From NCBI GenBank assembly GCA_017302105.1, contig JAFLCS010000001.1:62001-126000 (forward strand): a stretch of DNA of 64,000 nucleotides, given 5' to 3'. Of this stretch, positions 17,727-28,941 are shown in pieces; positions within the stretch are counted from its first letter, which is position 1, and each line of letters starts with the position of its first letter. The stretch comes from Caulobacterales bacterium (lineage in GTDB: Bacteria > Pseudomonadota > Alphaproteobacteria > Caulobacterales > Caulobacteraceae). Under the pieces are notes generated by a model. It had not been told where the DNA came from. It saw only the letters and a program-made list of their open reading frames with translations, and made no database searches. A program made the position numbers and the translations under genes.

Positions 17727-18602
17727 TCAGGCCCCGCCGTATCCGCCGAACGCCACATAGACGAAGGCGAACAGGAACAGCCACACCACATCCACGAAAT
17801 GCCAATACCAGGCTGCGGCCTCGAAACCGAAGTGCTTCTGAGGCGTGAACTGGCCGGCCAGCAGCCGGATCAGACACACGATCAGGAAGATCGTTCCGAC
17901 CAGGACGTGGAAACCGTGGAAACCCGTGGCCATGAAGAAGATCGAGCCATACAGGCCCGAGCTGGCCGCCTCTTCGTTGAAGAACAGGTGCTCATGGATA
18001 ATGTGCTGATATTCATAGGCCTGGATGGCCGTGAACAAGGCCCCCAGCCCAATCGTCAGGAACAGGCCGTACTTGGCTTCCTTGCGGTTGCCGACCTGAA
18101 GCGCGTGGTGGGCCCAGGTCACGGTCGTGCCGGACAGGAGCAGGATGACGGTGTTCAGGAACGGCAGGTGCCAGGGGTTCAGGGTCTCGACGCCCTGGGG
18201 CGGCCAGTTCGACCAGGCCTGACGCACCTCCTCGATCGACGACAGGGTCCTGTGTTCGTTCCACAGGGCCATTTCGAAGAACATCCAGAAGAAGGCCACG
18301 AAGAACATGATCTCCGAGGCGATGAACAGGATCATGCCGTAGCGCAGCCCGATCTGGACCACCGGCGTATGATCGCCGCCACGGCTTTCCTTGATGACGT
18401 CACTCCACCAACCGACCATCGAATACAGAACGCCGGCCAGACCCGCGAAGAACAGCCATTGGGTGCCTTCCGGCATCCCGAACAGGCCCTTCATCCACAT
18501 CACGGCCCCCACGAACATCACCGTCGCGGCGATGGAGGCGACCAGCGGCCAGGGGCTGGGGTTCACAAGATGGTAGTCGTGTTGGACGGCGTCGTGGGCC
18601 AT
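17727..18602 (-). CDS. ctaE: Cytochrome c oxidase subunit III
   Basis: 291 residues with seven membrane helices typical of aa3 oxidase subunit III. Recognisable parts are HAVQHDYHLVNPSPWPL near the N-terminus, IASEIMFFVAFFWMFFE in the third helix, and HFVDVVWLFLFAFVYV at the C-terminus. Subunit III stabilises the binuclear centre and the proton uptake path in the inner membrane. It lies between ctaG and SURF1 in the oxidase cluster, 32 bases after ctaG. Confidence 0.97.
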   Translation of the reverse strand: MAHDAVQHDYHLVNPSPWPLVASIAATVMFVGAVMWMKGLFGMPEGTQWLFFAGLAGVLYSMVGWWSDVIKESRGGDHTPVVQIGLRYGMILFIASEIMFFVAFFWMFFEMALWNEHRTLSSIEEVRQAWSNWPPQGVETLNPWHLPFLNTVILLLSGTTVTWAHHALQVGNRKEAKYGLFLTIGLGALFTAIQAYEYQHIIHEHLFFNEEAASSGLYGSIFFMATGFHGFHVLVGTIFLIVCLIRLLAGQFTPQKHFGFEAAAWYWHFVDVVWLFLFAFVYVAFGGYGGA

Positions 18603-18634
18603 GGGCTCGCTCGGCTGGAATCTGCTGGGTTCGG

Positions 18635-19201
18635 CTATAGCGGGGCGGGAGCCGCTCCGCTAGAGGCGTCTGCCTCCGGATCGAACCCCTGGGTCGGATA
18701 GAAGGTGTAGCTGAGCGTGACGTTGCGGATGCCACGCCCCTCCGGCTCGGTTTCGATAGTCTCGTCGATAAAGTACTGAACCGGAAATTCCAGGGTCTGG
18801 CCCGGCTCGATGCGCTGCGATTCGAAGCAGAAGCACTGAAGTTTCAGGAAATAGGGACCAGCGTGTTCCGGCACGACATTATAGGCCGCCGTGGCCTCAA
18901 CGGCATGGTCGGATGTGTTGGTCACGCGAAAGAAGGCCAGGGTCGGTTCGCCGACGTGTACGACCTGGCGCACCTGTTCGGCCTCAAAGGTGACGGGCAG
19001 GCCTCGCACATTGGTATCGAAACTGATGTTCAAGGTGCGGTCCAGCGCCCGCTCCGGGGCGGCCACCGCCCGCTGCGTCGTGCCGTCAAAGCCGGTGACC
19101 TGACAGAACAGGCGATACAGCGGCACAGCCGCAAAGGACGCGCCGACCATCAGAACAAAAACGCCCACACAGATCAACGCGACGCGCGTGTTGCGGTTCA
19201 T
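18635..19201 (-). CDS. ctaG: Cytochrome c oxidase assembly protein CtaG/Cox11
   Basis: 188 residues: one N-terminal membrane anchor (about 8-28) and a periplasmic copper-delivery domain. The copper ligands of the Cox11 family are visible in KLQCFCFESQ, and the membrane-proximal PLYRLFCQVTGFDGTTQ is diagnostic. CtaG supplies CuB to subunit I. The ATG overlaps the stop of the upstream 44-residue gene by ATGA. Confidence 0.96.
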   Translation of the reverse strand: MNRNTRVALICVGVFVLMVGASFAAVPLYRLFCQVTGFDGTTQRAVAAPERALDRTLNISFDTNVRGLPVTFEAEQVRQVVHVGEPTLAFFRVTNTSDHAVEATAAYNVVPEHAGPYFLKLQCFCFESQRIEPGQTLEFPVQYFIDETIETEPEGRGIRNVTLSYTFYPTQGFDPEADASSGAAPAPL

Positions 19202-19332
19202 CCGGCACTCGCGGCGATGTTGGCCGTCAGACGCAGGACGGTGATGGTGAATACCAGCACCACAAACAGGACCAGGGCCCCGGCCAGGGCCCAGTTGCGG
19301 CGCTTGCGAGCAGCAGTTTCTTCTTCGGTCAT
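19198..19332 (-). CDS. Small CoxF-like single-helix protein of the oxidase cluster
   Basis: A 44-residue protein beginning MTEEETAARKRRNWALAGAL and continuing as one membrane helix that ends at LRLTANIAASAG. It fills exactly the gap between ctaB and ctaG and its stop overlaps the ctaG start by ATGA. A short protein with a charged N-terminus and one helix is found at this position in other alphaproteobacterial cta operons (CoxF/CtaF). It is presumably an accessory of oxidase assembly; direct function is unknown. Confidence 0.85.
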   Translation of the reverse strand: MTEEETAARKRRNWALAGALVLFVVLVFTITVLRLTANIAASAG

Positions 19333-19342
19333 GACAGGGTTT

Positions 19343-20296
19343 CTACAACAGGGCCGCTTCGATCAGAAGGGCCGCGAACAGGCCGAACAGATACAGGATC
19401 GAATAGGCGAACAGATTGCGCGCGGCCTTGGCCTCGACGCGGACGTCATAGAGGGCGGCTTCGCGTCCGATCGCCTCGGCCTTGTCGGGCTGGTCGCCGG
19501 CCCGGCTACGGAACAGCCGCCAGGCCAGAAGCAGGAAGACCAGCCCCCCGGCGATTGAAACGGCCAGATAGAGAGCGCCCCCCAAACCCACGAGGCCCGG
19601 CAGCACCGCCACCGGCACCAGGATCAGCGAATAGACCAGGATCTGGAGCCGCGTTGACGACGCCCCCCTGGCCACCGGCATCATCGGAATACCAGCCTTG
19701 GCGTAGTCGCCCGCAGAATAGAGCGCCAGGGCCCAGGAATGCGGCGGCGTCCACAGGAAGATGATGAGGAACAGAAGCCATGCCTGCCACGGGGCCTCGC
19801 CCGTCGCCGCTGCCCAGCCGATGACCGGCGGAAAGGCCCCTGCCGCGCCCCCAATGACGATGTTCTGGGGTGTGCGGCGCTTGAGGACCAGGGTGTAGAG
19901 TCCGGCGTAATAGACGATGGTCAGGCCCAGCAGGCCCCCGGCCAGCCAGTTCACCCCCAGTCCCAGAAGGGTGACCGAGGCAATTGACAGGATGATGCCA
20001 TAGGCCAGGGCATCGCTTCGCGGAATGCGTCCCGCTGCGACCGGACGGCCGCGCGTGCGCCGCATCAGGGCATCCGTCTCACCTTCCAGCCCCATGTTCA
20101 GGGCTCCGGCCGCCCCGGCCCCCAGGGCGATGCAAAGGACCGAGATCGCCGCCAGCAGGGGGTTCATATGGCCCGGCGCGACCACCAGACCGGTCAGGGC
20201 CGTAAAGACCACCAGTGACATCACGCGCGGCTTGAGCAACTGGACGTAGTCCCGCGGCTCGGCGGCGACGGTCGGATTGTCGGCGGCGTCGGTCAT
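19343..20296 (-). CDS. ctaB: Protohaem IX farnesyltransferase (haem O synthase)
   Basis: 317 residues of the UbiA prenyltransferase superfamily with about nine membrane helices. The first aspartate-rich motif is represented by ETDALMRRTRGRPVAAGR, where the usual D-X-D-X-D is reduced; YVQLLKPRVMSLVVFTAL opens the core. CtaB attaches a farnesyl chain to haem B, the first step to the haem A of aa3 oxidase. An in-frame ATG at 20329 exists, but the ATG at 20296 has GGA 6 bases before it and matches family N-termini. It follows ctaD after a stable hairpin. Confidence 0.95.
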   Translation of the reverse strand: MTDAADNPTVAAEPRDYVQLLKPRVMSLVVFTALTGLVVAPGHMNPLLAAISVLCIALGAGAAGALNMGLEGETDALMRRTRGRPVAAGRIPRSDALAYGIILSIASVTLLGLGVNWLAGGLLGLTIVYYAGLYTLVLKRRTPQNIVIGGAAGAFPPVIGWAAATGEAPWQAWLLFLIIFLWTPPHSWALALYSAGDYAKAGIPMMPVARGASSTRLQILVYSLILVPVAVLPGLVGLGGALYLAVSIAGGLVFLLLAWRLFRSRAGDQPDKAEAIGREAALYDVRVEAKAARNLFAYSILYLFGLFAALLIEAALL

Positions 20297-20313
20297 GGCG
20301 GTCCAAAATGCAT

Positions 20314-20343
20314 CGGGGACGAAACCCATGGGCTTCGTCCCCG
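20314..20343 (-). other. Stable hairpin between ctaD and ctaB
   Basis: CGGGGACGAA (20314-20323) and TTCGTCCCCG (20334-20343) are perfect 10-base complements around a 10-base loop. On the minus strand a short T-rich run, ATTTTGG, follows after a few bases. It sits 18 bases before the ctaB start and could be a partial terminator or an mRNA end-protecting structure that sets the ratio of oxidase subunits to assembly factors. Confidence 0.6.
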
Positions 20344-20383
20344 TGCGAGGGTGAACAACGGGCGGGGCCAGGCCCCCACCGGC

Positions 20384-23076
<2,693 letters not shown>

Positions 23077-23230
23077 GTCTTGACGGCCCGGATTTCCTGA
23101 ACACCCACGCGCCCATGCCCGCACTCGGCGGCGGTGGGATTTGGGGCTGACATATCGGGTCGCCTCGCGCTTGCCAAGCCGTCTGACGCGCCGGAAGGCG
23201 TCGGCCGTCACGAGATTACAAATCTGTATA

Positions 23231-23259
23231 TTGACAGCTACCTTGTGATGCCAGATACC
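23231..23259 (+). promoter_or_regulatory. Promoter of the PadR operon
   Basis: TTGACA (23231-23236), a 17-base spacer and GATACC (23254-23259) form a good sigma-70-type promoter. It lies 35 bases before the PadR start codon, facing it, in the region divergent from ctaC. Confidence 0.55.
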
Positions 23260-23266
23260 TTGCGAT
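23239..23266. promoter_or_regulatory. Direct repeat, candidate PadR operator
   Basis: TACCTTGTGAT (23239-23249) and TACCTTGCGAT (23256-23266) are near-identical direct repeats 17 bases apart, covering the spacer and -10 of the promoter. A repressor bound there would block transcription, which fits autoregulation by the PadR protein encoded next. Proposed from position and repetition. Confidence 0.45.
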
Positions 23267-23293
23267 AACGAAACCGACCAAGAGGGCTTCTCG

Positions 23294-23644
23294 ATGCCTG
23301 ACGGCATAGACATTCAGTTGAAGAAGGGGGTGCTGGGCCTGTGCGTCCTGGCTCTCCTGTCGGCGCGGGACAACTACGCCTATGAGATCGCCGCGCGCTT
23401 GTCCGACGACATCGGCATGGGCGAGGGCACCATCTACCCCCTGATGCGCCGGATGCAGACCGACGGCCTGGTCGAGACCTACCTGGTCGAGAGTCCGGCG
23501 GGACCCTCGCGCAAATACTATCGCCTGACCGAAGCCGGTCGCCGCGCCTTCGAAAGCCAGAAATCTGAGTGGCTGGGATTCTCGCGGGCCGTCGACGGCA
23601 TTCTCAACGCCGCCATTCCTTCCTCAACTGGAGAGACCGCATGA
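23294..23644 (+). CDS. PadR family transcriptional regulator
   Basis: 116 residues. The winged-helix PadR fold is clear from LKKGVLGLCVLALLS at the start, YAYEIAARLS, EGTIYPLMRRMQTDGLVE (recognition helix region) and PSRKYYRLTEAGRRAF (wing). PadR regulators are mostly repressors that bind their own promoter. GAGGG lies 8 bases before the ATG. It heads a three-gene operon with the DUF1700 and GIN-domain proteins, an arrangement known from many bacteria and linked to envelope stress; the signal is unknown. Confidence 0.93.
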   Translation: MPDGIDIQLKKGVLGLCVLALLSARDNYAYEIAARLSDDIGMGEGTIYPLMRRMQTDGLVETYLVESPAGPSRKYYRLTEAGRRAFESQKSEWLGFSRAVDGILNAAIPSSTGETA

Positions 23645-24219
23645 CCCGCGCCGAGTTCCTGACCCGGCTGCGGCGGGGCCTGAACGGCCTGCCGCCCGAA
23701 GCGATCAACGAGATCGTCGCCGACCACGAGGCCCACTTCGTCGAGGCTGCGGCCAAGGGACGGGCCGATCCCGAGATCGCCGCCGCCCTGGGCAATCCCG
23801 AGCGCCTGGCGCGCGAGGTTCGCGCCGAGGCCGGCCTGGCCCGCTGGGAAGCCGAGAAGACACCCGGAAATGCCGTGGCGGCCATGGTCGCCCTGATCGG
23901 CCTAGCCTCAATCGACATTCTTTTTCTCCTGCCCCTGCTGGTGGGAGTGGTGTCCAGCCTCGCTGCTATCTTTGCCGGCGGTATCGCAGTGTTCTTCGCC
24001 GGTGGAGTTGTTTTCGTCGCCGGACCGTTCGCGGCACCTCCGGGCGGTCCGCTGGTCGCGATCCTGGCCGGAGTCGGCGTCATGGCGCTGGGCGTCCTGA
24101 TGTGCGCGATCACTGCCGTCCTGACCGTCTGGCTCGTCAACTTCCTGGTCTGGTTCGGCCGCCTTCACTACCGGCTGCTCAAGCCGGCCCTGGAACAATC
24201 CAACGCGGGAGACATCTAG
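23641..24219 (+). CDS. DUF1700 family membrane protein
   Basis: 192 residues, start ATG overlapping the PadR stop by ATGA. The N-terminal helical domain (1-75) with EFLTRLRRGLNGLPPEAINE and a DHEAHFVEAAAKG segment is typical of DUF1700; after it come three to four membrane helices (about 80-180). The family is nearly always encoded between PadR and a DUF4097/DUF2807 protein. It may be a membrane sensor or anti-regulator for the operon, but its function is not established. Confidence 0.88.
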   Translation: MTRAEFLTRLRRGLNGLPPEAINEIVADHEAHFVEAAAKGRADPEIAAALGNPERLAREVRAEAGLARWEAEKTPGNAVAAMVALIGLASIDILFLLPLLVGVVSSLAAIFAGGIAVFFAGGVVFVAGPFAAPPGGPLVAILAGVGVMALGVLMCAITAVLTVWLVNFLVWFGRLHYRLLKPALEQSNAGDI

Positions 24220-24220
24220 G

Positions 24221-24973
24221 ATGGTTCGCACCCTGCTCATCATCGCCGCCGCCAGTTTTGTCCTGATGCTTGTCTCCCTCTCCGGGGCGGCTGCCATCGG
24301 GGGCCCGGAACTCATGCGTGGAGGCTGGACCCTGGATCTGAACGACTGGGACGACGACAGCCGACAAACGGTTGAATGGTCCGGCCCCGTCGTCGAGCGC
24401 GCCCTGGACTGGTCCGGGACCGACACCCTGACCATCGCCGTACCCGCCGATGTCACCTTCACCCAGGGCGAAGAAGCCTCGGTCGTCATTCGTGGTCCCG
24501 AAGGTGCCGTCCAGCGCGTGACCCTGGTCGACGGCCACCTGTCCCTCCCCGCTGGAGACGGCGGCGACAACCAGATCACCATCTTCGGCCGCGGTCAGGG
24601 CATGACCGTTGAAATCACGGCCCCCGATGTCAGCCGCTTCGTGCTCGAGGGTCACGGCAACCTGACCCTGAACAATATGGATCGCGAGGCGCTGGATATC
24701 CGTGTCGAGGGGGCCGGCGACATCGAGGCGACCGGCACCGCAGCCTCGCTGAACCTCGTCATTGACGGGGCCGGCGAGGCCGATCTGGCCGATCTGACGA
24801 CCCAGACCGCCGACGTCCGCATCGAAGGGGCCGGCGATGCCGAGATCAACGCCAGCCAGTCGGCCAATGTCGTCATCGACGGCGTCGGCAATGTCGACCT
24901 GGTTCAGCGGCCGGCGCGCCTCACCCAGGACATCTCCGGCGTCGGTTCGGTACGCGTGGGCAGTGAAGAATGA
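24221..24973 (+). CDS. Secreted GIN-domain (DUF2807) protein
   Basis: 250 residues with an N-terminal signal or anchor helix (4-25). From about residue 70 the chain is a right-handed beta-solenoid-like array with repeated turns such as VEGAGDIEATG, IDGAGEADLADL, IEGAGDAEINAS and IDGVGNVDLVQ, spaced about 20 residues apart. This is the putative auto-transporter adhesin, head GIN domain type (DUF2807). It is the last gene of the PadR operon, one base after the DUF1700 stop. A cell-envelope role is inferred from the signal and operon type. Confidence 0.85.
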   Translation: MVRTLLIIAAASFVLMLVSLSGAAAIGGPELMRGGWTLDLNDWDDDSRQTVEWSGPVVERALDWSGTDTLTIAVPADVTFTQGEEASVVIRGPEGAVQRVTLVDGHLSLPAGDGGDNQITIFGRGQGMTVEITAPDVSRFVLEGHGNLTLNNMDREALDIRVEGAGDIEATGTAASLNLVIDGAGEADLADLTTQTADVRIEGAGDAEINASQSANVVIDGVGNVDLVQRPARLTQDISGVGSVRVGSEE

Positions 24974-25019
24974 CGGCCGGGAGGTGACGGCGACGGTCGG
25001 AGCGCCTAACTGATAGGCC

Positions 25020-26450
25020 ATGACCGTCGCTGTGCCCCCTCCCCCCATCCTGGAAACCGCCGGCGTCTCGCCAGAGACCGCCGGTGCCGTGCTGCAAGAC
25101 GCCCTGGCCGGCGCGGATGACGGTGAGCTGTTCCTCGAACGCTCAGAGAGTGAATCGCTGCTGTTTGACGACGGGCGACTGAAGTCGGCCGCCTATGACG
25201 CCAATGAGGGTTTTGGACTGCGCATCGTCTCGGGCGAAACCGCCGGCTACGCCCATTCCAACGAGATCAGCGAGGCCGCCATGCGGCGCGCCGCCGACGC
25301 CGCCACCCTCGCCAAACAAGGCCGAACCGGCACCGCCGCCATCGGCCCCGCCGCCACCAACCAGAAACTCTATGCCGAGGTCGATCCGCTCGCCTCGCCC
25401 GCCTTCTCCGACAAGATCGCCCTGCTCCAGGAGATCGACGCCTATGCCCGCGCGAAGGACCCCCGCGTGGTCCAGGTGTCGGCGTCGATCGCCGGCGAAC
25501 GCCGCGCCATTGAGATCCTGCGCGCCGACGGCCGCCGGCTCAGCGATGTGCGGCCGCTTGTCCGGGTCAATGTCTCGGTGACGGTTGAAAAGGACGGTCG
25601 ACGGGAATCGGCCGCTCAGGGTGCCGGCGGTCGGGCCGGATTCGAGACCTGGATCACGCCCGACCACTGGCAGGGTCAGGTCGAGGAAGCCATCCGTCAG
25701 GCTCTGGTCAATCTGGAGGCCATCGATTGTCCTGCCGGAGAGATGGACGTGGTGCTGGGTGCCGGCTGGCCCGGTGTGCTGCTGCATGAGGCGGTCGGCC
25801 ATGGCTTCGAGGGCGATTTTCATCGCAAGGGCTCCTCGGTCTTCACCGGCAAGATGGGCCAGCGCGTCGCCGCGCCCGGTGTGACAGTGGTCGATGACGG
25901 ATCCATCGCCGGACGCCGCGGCTCCCTCTCCTTCGACGACGAAGGGACTCCGACCCGGCGCAATGTCCTGATCGAGGATGGAATCATGGTCGGGATGATG
26001 CACGACCGCATGAGCGCCCGCCTGATGGGGATGGAGGCGACCGGAAACGGTCGGCGCGAATCCTTCGCCCATATCCCGATGCCGCGCATGACCAACACCT
26101 TCATGGAAGGCGGCACCGACAGTCTGGCCGACATGATTGCCTCGACCAGGCGCGGACTTTACGCGGTGAATTTCGGCGGCGGTCAGGTCGACATCACCAA
26201 CGGCAAGTTCGTCTTCCAGTGCACCGAGGCTTATCTGATCGAGGACGGCAAGGTCACTGCTCCGGTCAAGGGTGCGACCCTGATCGGTGACGGAGCCACT
26301 GCGCTCCAGAAGATTTCGATGATCGGCAACGACTTCGCCTTTGACCCGGGCGTCGGCGTCTGCGGCAAGGCCGGCCAGGGCGTCCCGGTCGGCATCGGCC
26401 AGCCTTCCTTGAAGATCGGCGGCCTGACCGTCGGCGGCACGGCCGTCTAG
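25020..26450 (+). CDS. tldD: Metalloprotease TldD
   Basis: 476 residues. The TldD/PmbA fold carries its zinc site in HEAVGHGFEGD (256-266), the modified HExxxH motif, and the typical C-terminal GMCGKxGQ-like stretch appears as GVCGKAGQGVPVGIGQP. TldD with PmbA/TldE cleaves leader peptides and degrades unfolded peptides; the partner is not in this window. The gene stands alone, 46 bases after the GIN-domain gene, and converges on the glycosyltransferase at 26454 with only 3 bases between stops. Confidence 0.96.
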   Translation: MTVAVPPPPILETAGVSPETAGAVLQDALAGADDGELFLERSESESLLFDDGRLKSAAYDANEGFGLRIVSGETAGYAHSNEISEAAMRRAADAATLAKQGRTGTAAIGPAATNQKLYAEVDPLASPAFSDKIALLQEIDAYARAKDPRVVQVSASIAGERRAIEILRADGRRLSDVRPLVRVNVSVTVEKDGRRESAAQGAGGRAGFETWITPDHWQGQVEEAIRQALVNLEAIDCPAGEMDVVLGAGWPGVLLHEAVGHGFEGDFHRKGSSVFTGKMGQRVAAPGVTVVDDGSIAGRRGSLSFDDEGTPTRRNVLIEDGIMVGMMHDRMSARLMGMEATGNGRRESFAHIPMPRMTNTFMEGGTDSLADMIASTRRGLYAVNFGGGQVDITNGKFVFQCTEAYLIEDGKVTAPVKGATLIGDGATALQKISMIGNDFAFDPGVGVCGKAGQGVPVGIGQPSLKIGGLTVGGTAV

Positions 26451-26453
26451 GGG

Positions 26454-27872
26454 CTAGACCGTCTGGCGGACCGGTGTCGGCCCGGCCTTGAAGCCGCGGC
26501 GACGCTGTTGACCCCACCCCTGTTCGTGGCGCAGGGCCTGAATTGTACCGTGAAGGCGCCAGAACAGGTTCAACTGACGGTATCCGAAATTCTCGACCAC
26601 GGCCGCGACGGCCGCGCGGACCATGCCCGCTGCCGTCGGGAAGCGCCGCAAGCGGCGCTCTTCCAGAGCGATCGCGCCCATCGACAGCAGCGTGCCCATG
26701 GCGAAGGTCAGAAGATAGAGGGCCAGCACCCAGTCGAGCGAGAGCCACCCCAGAAGCCAGAAGCAGATCAGAAGGCCGTAACCAAGCAACTCAACCAGCG
26801 GCCCGATGACATCACTGACCAGGATGTAGGGCATCCCGATCATGCCCAGGGCACCATGGTGCGGCTTGAAGGTGATGGTGCCATGACGCGCGAAGACTTC
26901 CAGGCATCCCCGGTGCCAACGCGCGCGCTGCCGTCCCAGTGTTGCCAGATCCTCAGGCACCTCGGTCCAGCAAACGGCGTCCGGTGCGAAGGTGATACGC
27001 TTGCCTTCCGGCCCGAAGCGCCGATGCAGCTTGATCACGAGCTCCATGTCTTCACCCACGGTGCCGTGCGAATAGCCGCCGACCGCGATCACCGCGTCAC
27101 GTCGGAACAGGCCGAAGGCACCTGAAATGAGCATCAGCATATTGAGGCGAGCAAAGGCCAGGCGCGCCATCAGGAAGGCGCGAAGATATTCCACAGCCTG
27201 CATCAGGGCGAGCGGATGGCGCGGCAAGCGGTAGTCGGTCACCCGGCCATGCTCGATGCGACATCCGTTCACGGCTCGCACCGACCCTCCCACCGCGATC
27301 ACCCGCTCGGAATCCTCCACGAACGGGCCCACCGCGTGCAGCAGCGCGTCCGGCTCCAACAGGGAGTCAGCGTCCATGGAACAGACCAGGTCCGAACGCG
27401 CCGCATTCAGACCCGCATTCAGGGCATCGGCCTTGCCGCCGTTCACCTTGTCCAGAACGATCAGCCGGGGTTGATGTGGAGCCGTGTAAACCGCCCGGAT
27501 CGGCGCATGGTTGACCGTATCGCCAATGCGCCGGACGGTCGCCTCCAGTTCGAACGACCGGACGAGTTGTTCGAGGGTTCGATCTGACGAGCCATCATTG
27601 ATCACGATGACCTCGAAGTTGGGATAGTGCAGGGCCAGCAGGGATCGGACGCTCTCAACGATGGTCGCCTCTTCGTTATAGGCCGGTGCCAGCAGGCTGA
27701 TGCCGGGCGCGACCGGGCTGAACTGGCGCCACAGGCGCGTCTCGGGCGTTTCCTCGGGCCGTTTGATCAATGCTCCCCATGCCACGAAGAACAGCACAAA
27801 CTGGGCCCCGTTCTGGATCAATCCAGACGCAATGACGACGGCAGCGATGATGTGAGCGATGTCGGCGAGCAT
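26454..27872 (-). CDS. Processive family 2 glycosyltransferase, membrane-embedded
   Basis: 472 residues. A first helix (about 8-35) is followed by a GT-A domain with NDGSSD (92-97), DAD (167-169), GED (273-275) and QRARW (315-319), the D,D,D,QxxRW set of processive beta-glycan synthases such as cellulose, hyaluronan and poly-GlcNAc synthases. C-terminal helices (about 348-402) follow. It should polymerise and possibly export a polysaccharide across the inner membrane. The start ATG overlaps the stop of the HEAT-repeat gene by ATGA; an upstream in-frame start at 28013 is unlikely. It is the third gene after a response regulator and the HEAT protein. Product and sugar are unknown. Confidence 0.9.
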   Translation of the reverse strand: MLADIAHIIAAVVIASGLIQNGAQFVLFFVAWGALIKRPEETPETRLWRQFSPVAPGISLLAPAYNEEATIVESVRSLLALHYPNFEVIVINDGSSDRTLEQLVRSFELEATVRRIGDTVNHAPIRAVYTAPHQPRLIVLDKVNGGKADALNAGLNAARSDLVCSMDADSLLEPDALLHAVGPFVEDSERVIAVGGSVRAVNGCRIEHGRVTDYRLPRHPLALMQAVEYLRAFLMARLAFARLNMLMLISGAFGLFRRDAVIAVGGYSHGTVGEDMELVIKLHRRFGPEGKRITFAPDAVCWTEVPEDLATLGRQRARWHRGCLEVFARHGTITFKPHHGALGMIGMPYILVSDVIGPLVELLGYGLLICFWLLGWLSLDWVLALYLLTFAMGTLLSMGAIALEERRLRRFPTAAGMVRAAVAAVVENFGYRQLNLFWRLHGTIQALRHEQGWGQQRRRGFKAGPTPVRQTV

Positions 27873-28903
27873 CAGGCCGGAAGCTCCAGCAGCGTTTCGC
27901 GCGCCAGTTGCGAGGCCCGACCCGGTCGTCCGTCGCTGATCCGTCGCAGCCGGGCGCGGCCTGGCGAGCCGAGGGCGACGAGCGCCTGCGAGGCTTCGAA
28001 CCGAACGTCCCAATCGGGGTCCTCGAGACGTTCGCTCAGGGCGTCGATGAGGCCCGTCAGGCGCAATTCGGTCGCCGCGCGGCAGGCGTTCAGCCGGATG
28101 CGTGGACTGTGGGCATACAAGGCCTGGAGGACGGCACCACCGGCCAGCGGGTGCCCAAGTTCGCCCAGAGCCGCCACGGCTGCTGCCGCTGCCGTCTCCT
28201 GATCCTCACGCACGCTCAAACGAGCGAGCGGCGCAATGGCGCTGAATCGGCCCGTCTGACCCAGGCCTGTCGCCAGGGCCGCCCGGAACTCATTCGGCAT
28301 CGGTTCAGGAGATTGCAAGAGCGCTTCCGCCTCATCGGCCCGAGCCGCGGCGATCGATTCAATCAGAGCGCAATCGACCGAGGATGCCTTGCCGTCCTCG
28401 GCCAGAAGCTCAATGGCCAGGCGAAGATCCGGCGGCGCGCCCGCCCTGAGCAGCCCCTCAATGATGACCTGACGTCGACGCGCCCCCTTGGCCGTCAGCA
28501 ATGACTGGAGCAGGGCCTGAGCGTCCTCGGGACGGGCCAGATGGGCGTAGGCCTCGATCAGATGCACATCCGGATGTTGGCCCTGGCGACGCAATTTCTC
28601 GGCCATGGCACTGATCAGGCCAACCTGACGCAGACGTTCGATCAGACGGTCGGCCTCCAGCCCCCGGATCACGGACAGGGCCTGAACGACGCTCTCGGCA
28701 TGGCGCAGCAGGTCGACGCGCAGGGTTGGGCCGGCCTCGCCCAGCATGAAGGCTTGCAGAGTTTGCTGGCCGCGCGCCGCGTCTCGCGCCTGCAACCGCT
28801 GTTTACGCGCCTCCGCGACACGGCCGATCAACAACAGCGCCATAATCATCGCGCTGAGGCCGACGGTCAGGTCAATGGAACGCCAGACGAGGTCAAGAGC
28901 CAT
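27872..28903 (-). CDS. Membrane-anchored HEAT-repeat protein
   Basis: 343 residues: an N-terminal helix (about 10-28), a basic stretch, then an all-helical solenoid with HEAT-type repeats, clearest at EDQETAAAAAVAALGELG, SPRIRLNACRAATELR and DWDVRFEASQALVALGSPG near the C-terminus. Such repeats are protein-protein docking surfaces. The gene is translationally coupled (ATGA) to the processive glycosyltransferase and follows a single-domain response regulator by 38 bases, so it may link signalling to the synthase. No enzyme motif is visible; the role is inference. Confidence 0.87.
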   Translation of the reverse strand: MALDLVWRSIDLTVGLSAMIMALLLIGRVAEARKQRLQARDAARGQQTLQAFMLGEAGPTLRVDLLRHAESVVQALSVIRGLEADRLIERLRQVGLISAMAEKLRRQGQHPDVHLIEAYAHLARPEDAQALLQSLLTAKGARRRQVIIEGLLRAGAPPDLRLAIELLAEDGKASSVDCALIESIAAARADEAEALLQSPEPMPNEFRAALATGLGQTGRFSAIAPLARLSVREDQETAAAAAVAALGELGHPLAGGAVLQALYAHSPRIRLNACRAATELRLTGLIDALSERLEDPDWDVRFEASQALVALGSPGRARLRRISDGRPGRASQLARETLLELPA

Positions 28904-28941
28904 GGGACAGACATCTCAAGCCAGAAGGTGCCGCGTGGCGG

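Noticed and set aside
23077-23313. Upstream extension of the ctaC frame
   Set aside because: It would place 79 basic residues before a clear signal peptide and run through the PadR promoter region.
24661-24960. Internal repeats in the GIN-domain gene considered as a DNA tandem repeat
   Set aside because: The repetition is at protein level (beta-solenoid turns) with diverged bases, not a DNA satellite.
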